A stretch of DNA of 7,274 nucleotides from Chloroflexota bacterium (lineage in GTDB: Bacteria; Chloroflexota; Anaerolineae; Anaerolineales; UBA11579). The translations under genes and the position numbers were made by a program. Of this stretch, positions 1 through 6,412 are shown in pieces (the stretch's first letter is position 1; every line of letters starts with the position of its first letter). Location: assembly GCA_003250455.1 (NCBI GenBank), contig QKGK01000174.1:1-7274 (forward strand), given 5' to 3'. The notes below the pieces were generated by a model. That model saw nothing but the letters and a program-made list of their open reading frames with translations. It did not search any database and was not told the origin of the DNA.

Positions 1-659
1 AGCGGGGCCATCGAGACTTTGAAGCCAAAGCCCACCAGCACCAGCACCAGGGCGGCAATCAGTGGGACGGAAGGCATATCTTTGAATGCATCTGCCAGGG
101 CGTACAGGTCTGCCGTACCGGAAAAACCATACAGCAGGCTGAAGCCGTATAACATCATCGCCGAGGTCATTGCGCCAAACAGCAGGTATTTAAAGCCCGC
201 TTCCACGGACTTGTTGTCGTCCTTCATGAACCCGGCCAGCGCATACAGCGGGATGGAGGCAGTCTCGATCGCCAGGAACAACATCACCAGGTTGGCGGAG
301 GAGGCCATCAGGTTCATCCCCAGGGTGGAGAACACCAGCAGGATGTAGAATTCGCCGCGCTTGCTGATCGAATCCCATTCGACCGCCAGCAAGCTGGTCA
401 CTGCCGCACCGGTCAGGAACAGCAGGCGGAAGACAAACGCGAGCATATCGTCCCGCAGCATACCGTACCAGATGGCGGTGTCTTTACCTGCCTCTGGCCG
501 GTTGAACAGGGCTGAGAGCGCAATGATGATCACCAGTCCGCCAAAGGTCACGTATGCAAGCGATTCCTTGCGCTCCTTGGCCAACCTCAGGTCTGCAACA
601 AAGAGGATCGCGGCCAAAACAACTAAACTGATTTCGGGTAGTATCGCAAGATAATCCAT
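1..659 (-). CDS. nuoN: NADH-quinone oxidoreductase subunit N (NuoN), N-terminal 219 residues, cut by the window edge
   Basis: NuoN is one of the antiporter-like proton-pumping subunits in the membrane arm of complex I, the one nearest the quinone-side subunits. The frame opens with ATG at 659 (MDYLAILPEISLVVLAAILF) and stays open to base 1, giving 219 codons; the rest lies beyond the left edge. Hydrophobic segments alternate with short loops as in the family. Recognisable sites are the TM5 glutamate E132 in LAIETASIPLYAL, the conserved lysine K157 in AGFKYLLFGA, and a lysine K214 in GFGFKVSMAP, which corresponds to the NuoN motif G-x-G-F-K-x-S-x-x-P. The start is one base after the TAA of the preceding nuoM. 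A GGAGGG sequence about 7 bases upstream lies inside the last codons of that gene, so translation is probably coupled. The product identification is secure; only the C-terminal part cannot be judged. Confidence 0.96.
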   Translation of the reverse strand, partial: MDYLAILPEISLVVLAAILFVADLRLAKERKESLAYVTFGGLVIIIALSALFNRPEAGKDTAIWYGMLRDDMLAFVFRLLFLTGAAVTSLLAVEWDSISKRGEFYILLVFSTLGMNLMASSANLVMLFLAIETASIPLYALAGFMKDDNKSVEAGFKYLLFGAMTSAMMLYGFSLLYGFSGTADLYALADAFKDMPSVPLIAALVLVLVGFGFKVSMAP

Positions 660-660
660 C

Positions 661-2235
661 TTACATCCCTCCCAGCAGGATCAGCACCCGCTGAACCCCG
701 GTTTCAACCATCGGCACAATCACCGAGGGGAAGATACCAATGCCAACCAGCACCAGGCTCAGCAAGGCCAACGCCAATTTTTCACTCGGGTTCACATCGT
801 GCATGTGGCCTTCAAATTCCTTGGGGAACTCCCCAAAGAACACCCGCCGGATCAGGCGGATAATGTAGGCCGCCGTGATCACGATCGAGATGGCCGCCAC
901 GATGGCGATCCAGCTCTTGCTCCCTGCGCCAGCCCAGGCAGGGCCGGCCCAGAAAGGTTTATCGCCCCAAACGCCCATGAAGATGGGGAATTCGGCAATG
1001 AAGCCGGAAAAGCCCGGCATACCCATGGAAACCAGACCGCCGATGATAAAGGCGATGGTAACATGCGGCACATATTTGACCATCCCGCCCAGCTCGCCGA
1101 GCTGACGGGTGTGCACCTGGTCGTAGATCATTCCGACCACAGCAAAGAAGAGAGCCGTCATCACACCGTGCGAGACCATCTGCACGCCCGCACCAAGCAT
1201 ACCATCGTGGTTGAGGGTGGCAAAGCCCATCACCACCAGCCCCATGTGGGAGACAGAGGAGAAGCCGATAACATATTTGAAATCGCTCTGCACCATGGCG
1301 ATGTACGCACCATAGACCACGTTCACCAGCGTGAGGAAGATCATCCACGGCAGGTGGAACTTGGCGCCTTCGGGCAGCAGCATGATGCCCACCCGCAAAG
1401 CGGCGAAAGCGCCCAATTTCATCAGCACGCCAGCATGAAACATGGAGACTGCCGTGGGGGCAGCCACGTGACCATCCGGCGACCAGTTATGGAACGGGAA
1501 GATACCGCCCAGGATGGCAAAGCCGATAAAGACGAACGGGAACCACAGCTTTTGGAACTCAGGCGTAAAGCCGGCGTGTTCCAGGGTCACCAGGTCGAAA
1601 GTCCCGGCTCCGGCGGTGAAGTACATCGCCAGCGCACCGACCAGCGCCACCACCGAGCCGATCACCAGGTAAAGGGTCAGCTTCATAGCGGCGTACTCGC
1701 GGGTTTCTTTCCACCCCCAGATGGCGATCAACAAATACATCGGGAAGACCGCAATCTCATAGAAGAAGAACAGTGCGAACATATCCAGGGCCACAAAGAC
1801 CCCGAACACACCGGTTGCCAGCAGGAAGAGGAAAGCGAAGAATTCCCGCTTGCGGTCTGAGATGCGCTGGGAGATGATCACGCCGGTGAACATCACCAGG
1901 CCGGTGAGCATCACCAGCGGGGTGTTCATCCCGTCCACGCCGACCTTGTAGCTGATGCCCAGGGCGGGCAGCCAGTTGACTTCGTCGTAAAATTGATAAA
2001 TTTCGGAGGCCGGAAGCTGTTCTCCGGCGGCCAGCTGCTCATTTACTGCAACAGCCATCCCCTTATCGAAGCTGAAGTACACCACTGCGCTCAGGGCAAA
2101 GGTTACCAACCCGGCCACCAGGGCAATGTTGTAGATCAGCTTTTCTTTATCCTGCGGAATCAGCATCAGGGCGAGGCCAACCGTCGCAGGCAGAAAGACG
2201 ATGATACTCAGCAATGGTAAATCTTGTAAGTTCAT
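661..2235 (-). CDS. nuoM: Second NuoM-type antiporter-like subunit of complex I (524 residues), lacking the TM7 lysine
   Basis: This is a complete NuoM-family (proton-conducting transporter, Pfam PF00361 family) membrane protein of about 14 TM segments. E160 in FFFYEIAVFPMYLLI is the TM5 glutamate, K273 in HAGVLMKLGAF the TM8 lysine, and E415 in GFIAEFPIF the TM12 glutamate; H330 and H356 match conserved NuoM histidines. The TM7 lysine is absent: FAILGGIFPFHNW puts L242 where the first copy has K249. A histidine, H267, sits just before the TM8 lysine. Start choice: the frame is open from a TTG at 2253 and has ATGs at 2244 and 2235. I prefer 2235 (MNLQDLPLLS) because AGGA lies 8 bases upstream, whereas the ATG at 2244 has no room for a ribosome binding site. 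With that start it follows the first nuoM by 10 bases. The two copies differ through most of their length, so this is not a recent tandem duplication. It probably forms a fourth pump-like module; whether it pumps by the usual route is open. Confidence 0.93.
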   Translation of the reverse strand: MNLQDLPLLSIIVFLPATVGLALMLIPQDKEKLIYNIALVAGLVTFALSAVVYFSFDKGMAVAVNEQLAAGEQLPASEIYQFYDEVNWLPALGISYKVGVDGMNTPLVMLTGLVMFTGVIISQRISDRKREFFAFLFLLATGVFGVFVALDMFALFFFYEIAVFPMYLLIAIWGWKETREYAAMKLTLYLVIGSVVALVGALAMYFTAGAGTFDLVTLEHAGFTPEFQKLWFPFVFIGFAILGGIFPFHNWSPDGHVAAPTAVSMFHAGVLMKLGAFAALRVGIMLLPEGAKFHLPWMIFLTLVNVVYGAYIAMVQSDFKYVIGFSSVSHMGLVVMGFATLNHDGMLGAGVQMVSHGVMTALFFAVVGMIYDQVHTRQLGELGGMVKYVPHVTIAFIIGGLVSMGMPGFSGFIAEFPIFMGVWGDKPFWAGPAWAGAGSKSWIAIVAAISIVITAAYIIRLIRRVFFGEFPKEFEGHMHDVNPSEKLALALLSLVLVGIGIFPSVIVPMVETGVQRVLILLGGM

Positions 2236-2243
2236 AGTTGCCA

Positions 2244-2247
2244 TCCT
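2244..2247 (-). promoter_or_regulatory. Ribosome binding site deciding the start of the second nuoM
   Basis: On the minus strand the TAG stop of the first nuoM runs directly into AGGA (TAGGA), followed by 8 bases and then ATG at 2235. This spacing favours ATG 2235 over the in-frame ATG at 2244 and the TTG at 2253. Sharing bases between stop codon and Shine-Dalgarno suggests translational coupling of the two nuoM genes. Confidence 0.6.
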
Positions 2248-3817
2248 AACCAATCACGCTCTGCAGCGCAATCATGGCTTTGTCGATCACACCTAACAGC
2301 CATGCGGGCCAAACGCCCAGCCAGAGCATCAAGACCATCAGCGGAGCGATAACAGCTATCTCGCGCTTATTGATCTCGGTGAGATGGTGTGAATGTGTGT
2401 CATTCAGCGGCCCGTGCAGGCTTTCGGCAATCCCCTTGAGGATGTATGCGCCGGTAAACAGCAGGCCGATCATGCTCAGGGCCGTCCAGAAGGTGAAGAT
2501 CGGCCACGCGCCCCGCACCACCAGGAACTCAGAGACGAACCCGTTCAGTCCCGGCAGGCCGAGGGAGGCCATCGAGGTGAAGATCAAAATCCCACCGTAG
2601 ACCGGCACGAGCGGGAAGTAACCGCCCATCTCGTCCAGGTTGCGGGTATGGATGCGGTCGTAGACCACGCCGACCAGGAAGAACATCCCGGCGGCGGAGA
2701 GACCGTGGTTGAACATCTGCAGGACTGCGCCGTTGAGGGCAATCGTGGCGGATTCGGTGCCAATCGCTTTGGCGGCGGCAGCGATGCCCAGCACCACGAA
2801 ACCCATGTGGTTGACCGAGGAATACGCTACCAGCCGTTTGAAATCCCGCTGGCCGAAGGCCGCAAATGCGCCGAAGATGATCGCCGCAGTTGCCAGCCCG
2901 GCAAGGACATTCGCCCCGGCCTGCGCCTGCTCAGGATAGAGCGGAAGCACAAAGCGCAGGAAGCCGAAGGCGCCCAGCTTGAGCAGCACACCGGCCAGCA
3001 GCATCGAGCCGGCGGTGGGTGCTTCGGTGTGGGCATCCGGCAGCCAGGTGTGGAAGGGCCACACCGGCACTTTGAGCGCAAAGGCGATCGTGAACGCCCA
3101 GAAGGCGATCGATTTGGCCGTCGCCACCGTGGTGAAGCCGCCCAGGATCTCCGTGCTGCCGGGCATGGCGTTCCATTGCTGGACGATGGTCGGCAGGTCG
3201 AAGGTCTTGAAGACCACACCCAGCATCTGGATCGCCAGCAGCAAACCCAGGGAACCGGCCATGGTGTAGATCATGAATTTGAACGAAGCATACGTGCGGC
3301 TGGAAACTTTCATCCCGCCCCACAGCTCGCGCTCGCCCTTGGGGCTGCCCCACTGGTTGATGAGGAAATACATCGGGACCAGGCCGACCTCCCAGAAGAC
3401 GAAGAACATCAGCAGGTCGAGCGAGAGGAACACGCCCAGCATGCCGGTCTCCAGGAAGAGGAACAGCGCCATGAACATGCGCACCCGGTCTTCCACCCCG
3501 AACGAAGCCAGGATGGCCAGCGGGGTGAGCAGGGTGGTGAGCAGCACCATGGTGAGGGAAAGGCCATCCATCCCCAGGTGGAAGTACGAGCCGATCTCGG
3601 CATACCAGGGGGTGTTGACCACATATTTATATCCGGCCGCATCGGCCACGGCGGCATCAAAGCCGAACCAGGCAACCAGGGCAAAGGCCAGCGGTATCAG
3701 GCTGGCGACCAGCGCCCAGATGCGGATAATTTTCTTGGCATCCTTCGGCAACAGCAGCGTGATGACTGCTGCAATTGAAGGGGCAAACAAGATGATTGTC
3801 AGTATTGATTTTTCCAT
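2246..3817 (-). CDS. nuoM: First NuoM proton-pumping subunit of complex I (523 residues), canonical residues intact
   Basis: This is a complete NuoM, one of the antiporter-like proton-translocating subunits of the membrane arm, of usual length (E. coli NuoM is about 509). All four residues normally tied to the proton path are visible: E143 in FFVFWEVGLVPMYFL (TM5), K249 in FALKVPVWPFHTWLPDAH (TM7), K280 in AGVLLKLGAFG (TM8) and E430 in NGFVSEFLVV (TM12). H337 (SSVNHMGF) and H371 (MFNHGLSAAG) are also conserved. The stretch around 158-176 (GSPKGERELWGGMKVSSR), before the TM6 motif FKFMIYTMAGS, is somewhat longer than in typical NuoM. The ATG at 3817 follows the nuoL stop by 12 bases, with GGGAG about 7 bases upstream; the gene ends with a TAG that overlaps the next gene's ribosome binding site. 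I infer that this copy keeps the ordinary NuoM role, while the downstream divergent copy is the extra one. Confidence 0.96.
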   Translation of the reverse strand: MEKSILTIILFAPSIAAVITLLLPKDAKKIIRIWALVASLIPLAFALVAWFGFDAAVADAAGYKYVVNTPWYAEIGSYFHLGMDGLSLTMVLLTTLLTPLAILASFGVEDRVRMFMALFLFLETGMLGVFLSLDLLMFFVFWEVGLVPMYFLINQWGSPKGERELWGGMKVSSRTYASFKFMIYTMAGSLGLLLAIQMLGVVFKTFDLPTIVQQWNAMPGSTEILGGFTTVATAKSIAFWAFTIAFALKVPVWPFHTWLPDAHTEAPTAGSMLLAGVLLKLGAFGFLRFVLPLYPEQAQAGANVLAGLATAAIIFGAFAAFGQRDFKRLVAYSSVNHMGFVVLGIAAAAKAIGTESATIALNGAVLQMFNHGLSAAGMFFLVGVVYDRIHTRNLDEMGGYFPLVPVYGGILIFTSMASLGLPGLNGFVSEFLVVRGAWPIFTFWTALSMIGLLFTGAYILKGIAESLHGPLNDTHSHHLTEINKREIAVIAPLMVLMLWLGVWPAWLLGVIDKAMIALQSVIG

Positions 3818-3829
3818 TGTTTGGCTCCC

Positions 3830-6013
3830 TTATCGCACCGCGACCATGAAAATGAACAGGCCGCCGAAGGCAACCAGCATCGCCAGGATCATATACGACT
3901 GGACCACGCCGGTCTGCACCTTGCGGAGCTGATTACCGAACCACTTGGGCACTTCCCCCCCGAGCGTATCACCGATAAAGCGGTTGATCACGGGCAGGTC
4001 GAATTTGTTGCGGAAAATGCCGCCCAGCCAGTATGTCACCTGGGCAACGGTGTGCAAAATTCCGTCGATCACCTTGCGGTCCATGAAAAGGAACACGAAC
4101 TGCTCAGACAGCCACTTTGCCGGGCGGACAAAGATCAGGTCGTAAAGTTCGTCGAAGTAGTATTTGTTTTCCAGCACCGTGTGGATGCCGCCCAGCGCCT
4201 TCTTGAGCGGGTCTTCTTCGGCGGAGGGCACGTCTTTATACATCACATAGCCAACACCCAGGCCGCCGAGGGCGACTACCAGGGAAACCGTCAGCGGCAC
4301 CCAGCTGAATTCAGACGCTTCGCTGATCAGCCATTCGGGCAGGCTGTGGCCGACAAAGCTGTGGAACCAGTTGCCGGAGAAATTGCCCAATATGGGGAAA
4401 TGTTCCGGGATGCCCACCCAGCCAAAGGTGAGGGCAAAGAAGGCCAGCACCATCAGCGGGCCGGTCATCCACAGGCTGGTTTCGTGGGCGTGTTCCGCTT
4501 CTTTGGTGCGGGCTTTGCCCAGGAAGGTCAGGGTGATCTGCCGCATGGTGTAGAAGGCGGTCAGGAAGGCGGCCAGCGCCAGCACCCAGAAAACGATCTG
4601 GTTGTGCGCCCAGGCGTCGGAGAGGATCTCGTCCTTCGACCAGAAGCCAGCCGTGACCACCGGGAAGCCGGAGAGGGCAAACCCGCCGATCAGGAAGGTC
4701 CAGAAGGTGCGGGGCATCTTATCTTTCAGGCCACCCATGTTGTACATATCCTGCGGGTCCACGCTGTGGTCGCCGGTATGCAACACCCCGTGCTCCATCC
4801 CGTGGATGACGGAACCGGAGCCGAGGAACAGGAGCGCCTTGAAGAAGGCGTGGGTAACCAGGTGGAAAGCGGCGGCCACATAAGCGCCAATCCCCAACGC
4901 GGCAACCATATAGCCAAGCTGGGAGATGGTGGAGTAGGCCAGCACGCGTTTGACATCGTTCTGAGCGACCGCGATCGTGGCGGCGAACAGCGCCGTGATC
5001 GAGCCGATGGTTGCCATGGCGATCATCGGGTCGGTCAGGTGTCCGTGTTCCATGCCGGCAGCCATCAGCGGGAACATGCGGATGACCATATACACGCCAG
5101 CCGAAACCATCGTAGCCGCATGGATCATGGCGGAAACCGGGGTCGGGCCTTCCATCGCATCGGGCAGCCAGACATGCAGCGGGAACTGCGCCGACTTGCC
5201 GATCGTACCGATGAAGAGCAATAACCCGGCCAGCCCGGCCACCGAAAGCCCAAATACGCCGGAATCGGCGTTGGCGAGGGCATGCAGCACCTCTTCATTG
5301 AAGAGGATCTGGCGGAAGCTGAGAGTGCCGGTTGCTGTGTAAAGCAGGGCAATGCCCAGTAGCATGAAAACGTCACCCACGCGGGTGGTCATAAAGGCTT
5401 TTTTGGCAGCCTCGCGGGCAGAGGGCTTGCCGTACCAGAAACCGATCAGCAGGTACGAGCACAACCCCATGATCTCCCAGCCGACGAACAGGGTCAGCAG
5501 GTTATCCGAGATCACCAGGGTGAACATGCCGAAGGCAAACAGGCCAATAAACGCAAAGAAGCGGGCGAACATCGGGTCGATGGAGGGGACCACATGCTTG
5601 TGGCCGTGTTCCTCGACTGTCGCGCCGTGCGGGGGCAGACCTTTGGTATCGTGGTCCCCTTTCGGCTGGCCCCAGTTGTGGTAGCCCACACTGTAGATGA
5701 AGATCATCAGTACGGTGATGGCGACGAAGAAGAGCACGATCGCCGAGAGCGGGTCAATCATCACCCCGATCTGGAAAAAGCCGCCGTTGACCGGCAGCCA
5801 ATCCAGCTGAGAGGTGAACGGATGCTCTCCCAAATGTTCAGCGCCCAACGCCTGGACGAACACGTACATGCTGCCCAGGAAGGAAAGCGCAGCAGCCCCA
5901 ACCGCGATCATCCAGCTGGCTTTGTTGCTGCGGTTGGTGAATAACACAACCACAAAGAAAGCCAGCAGGGGCGGCAGGGGCAGCAGCCAAAGTATAAGTT
6001 CAGTTAGTTCCAT
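3830..6013 (-). CDS. nuoL: NADH-quinone oxidoreductase subunit L (NuoL), long form of 727 residues with extended C-terminal HL region
   Basis: NuoL is the distal antiporter-like pump; its C terminus carries a long horizontal helix (HL) along the other pumps and a last TM anchor. Visible sites are E180 in FVGWEIMGLCSYLLIGFW (TM5), D214 in RVGDVFMLLG, K273 in IGKSAQFPLHVWLPDAM (TM7), H298 in MIHAATMVSAGVY (TM8), H384, H388 and K392 in FHLVTHAFFKALLFL, and K460 and D461 in FWSKDEI (TM12). At 727 residues it is over 100 longer than E. coli NuoL (613). Part of the excess is a polar His-rich loop at about 112-146 between TM3 and TM4. Part is in the HL region, where about 74 residues separate VRP (629) from QTG (702) against roughly 44 in ordinary NuoL as I recall them. 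The start is ATG 6013, with AGGG 8 bases upstream; the in-frame GTG at 6019 is too close to that site. Identity is certain; the role of the extra segments is inferred. Confidence 0.97.
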   Translation of the reverse strand: MELTELILWLLPLPPLLAFFVVVLFTNRSNKASWMIAVGAAALSFLGSMYVFVQALGAEHLGEHPFTSQLDWLPVNGGFFQIGVMIDPLSAIVLFFVAITVLMIFIYSVGYHNWGQPKGDHDTKGLPPHGATVEEHGHKHVVPSIDPMFARFFAFIGLFAFGMFTLVISDNLLTLFVGWEIMGLCSYLLIGFWYGKPSAREAAKKAFMTTRVGDVFMLLGIALLYTATGTLSFRQILFNEEVLHALANADSGVFGLSVAGLAGLLLFIGTIGKSAQFPLHVWLPDAMEGPTPVSAMIHAATMVSAGVYMVIRMFPLMAAGMEHGHLTDPMIAMATIGSITALFAATIAVAQNDVKRVLAYSTISQLGYMVAALGIGAYVAAAFHLVTHAFFKALLFLGSGSVIHGMEHGVLHTGDHSVDPQDMYNMGGLKDKMPRTFWTFLIGGFALSGFPVVTAGFWSKDEILSDAWAHNQIVFWVLALAAFLTAFYTMRQITLTFLGKARTKEAEHAHETSLWMTGPLMVLAFFALTFGWVGIPEHFPILGNFSGNWFHSFVGHSLPEWLISEASEFSWVPLTVSLVVALGGLGVGYVMYKDVPSAEEDPLKKALGGIHTVLENKYYFDELYDLIFVRPAKWLSEQFVFLFMDRKVIDGILHTVAQVTYWLGGIFRNKFDLPVINRFIGDTLGGEVPKWFGNQLRKVQTGVVQSYMILAMLVAFGGLFIFMVAVR

Positions 6014-6021
6014 AGTCACAA

Positions 6022-6025
6022 CCCT
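6022..6025 (-). promoter_or_regulatory. Ribosome binding site deciding the nuoL start
   Basis: AGGG on the minus strand lies 8 bases before ATG 6013, a normal spacing. It leaves only 2 bases before the in-frame GTG at 6019, which makes GTG the less likely start. The site is weaker than the AGGAGG-type sites of nuoJ and nuoK. Confidence 0.55.
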
Positions 6026-6048
6026 GTAAGATAAATAATTTGAGTAGG

Positions 6049-6069
6049 GAAGTTTGTTTCACAAACTTC
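6049..6069 (-). repeat. Perfect 9-bp hairpin in the nuoK-nuoL gap (leader-proximal)
   Basis: GAAGTTTGT and ACAAACTTC form a perfect 9-bp inverted repeat around a 3-base loop (GAA in the transcript sense). It lies in the only sizeable non-coding gap of the operon, 35 bases before the nuoL start. In the transcribed direction it is followed by CCTACTC and not by a run of U, so it does not look like an intrinsic terminator. An mRNA processing, stability or translation-modulating element is possible but unproven. Confidence 0.7.
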
Positions 6070-6072
6070 TTA

Positions 6073-6099
6073 AGAACAATTGGCCTCACCAATCGTTCT
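6073..6099 (-). repeat. 11-bp hairpin directly after the nuoK stop codon
   Basis: On the plus strand AGAACAATTGG and CCAATCGTTCT pair over 11 positions around a 5-base loop, with one A-C mismatch. In the minus-strand transcript that position becomes a G-U wobble, so the RNA stem is uninterrupted. This bias towards the transcribed strand suggests the structure matters as RNA. It begins two bases after the nuoK TAG. The bases joining it to the neighbouring hairpin form a palindrome of their own (TTCTTAAGAA, 6067-6076), so alternative folds exist. No U-tract follows it. Confidence 0.7.
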
Positions 6100-6100
6100 C

Positions 6101-6409
6101 CTACCATTTGAGCATATCAAGCTCATCGGCGGACGCAGTACTGCGCTTGCGCCAGACAGAAATGACCAGCGCCAAACCAACAGCCACCTCAGCAGCGGCA
6201 ACCACAAACACCATTGCCGTAAAGATCTGCCCGGTTGCGTCTTCGGGGGTCAGGTAGCGCCAGAAGGCCAGCAAGTTGATGTTGACCGCATTGAGCATCA
6301 GTTCCACACCGAGCAAAATGGCGATCACGTTCTTGCGGGCCAGCACACCGAACAACCCGATACCGAATAATAGTGCTGCCAGGATCAAATACCAGGAAAG
6401 TGGGATCAT
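6101..6409 (-). CDS. nuoK: NADH-quinone oxidoreductase subunit K (NuoK)
   Basis: NuoK is a small three-TM subunit of the complex I membrane arm, related to MrpC, lying between the quinone-side subunits and NuoN. The product is 102 residues, the normal length. The two buried glutamates that form part of the proton path are present: E36 in LLGVELMLNAVNINLL (TM2) and E74 in VAAAEVAVGLAL (TM3). The short C-terminal tail after TM3 is polar (WRKRSTASADELDMLKW). The ATG at 6409 comes 3 bases after the nuoJ stop. A strong AGGAGGAGGAA sequence inside the last nuoJ codons serves as its ribosome binding site, so the two genes are probably translationally coupled. The stop is TAG at 6103-6101, followed by the hairpin-containing gap before nuoL. 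Confidence 0.97.
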   Translation of the reverse strand: MIPLSWYLILAALLFGIGLFGVLARKNVIAILLGVELMLNAVNINLLAFWRYLTPEDATGQIFTAMVFVVAAAEVAVGLALVISVWRKRSTASADELDMLKW

Positions 6410-6412
6410 TGC

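Noticed and set aside
799..1860. Open frame of 353 codons on the plus strand, antisense to the second nuoM
   Set aside because: His- and Asp-rich shadow translation without any recognisable motif, entirely inside a conserved gene.
2236..2253. TTG at 2253 or ATG at 2244 as the start of the second nuoM
   Set aside because: Both lack a properly spaced ribosome binding site, and the TTG overlaps the preceding gene; ATG 2235 has AGGA at 8 bases.
2393..3778. Long open frame of 461 codons on the plus strand, antisense to the first nuoM
   Set aside because: It lies wholly opposite a clearly conserved gene, its product is rich in H, E, Q, G and R with no recognisable domain, and it follows from high G+C at third codon positions of the real gene.
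3821..5224. Open frame of 467 codons on the plus strand, antisense to nuoL
   Set aside because: Same reasons: low-complexity His/Gln/Glu/Gly-rich translation, complete overlap with conserved NuoL, no family resemblance.
6035..6064. Internal promoter for nuoL (TTGTGA and AATTAT on the minus strand, 18 bases apart)
   Set aside because: The -10 match is poor and the -35-like element lies inside a perfect inverted repeat; an A+T-rich gap of this size gives such matches by chance.
6049..6099. Intrinsic terminator in the nuoK-nuoL gap
   Set aside because: The stems are strong enough to notice, but neither is followed by a U-rich tract in the transcribed direction, and the operon plainly continues with nuoL.
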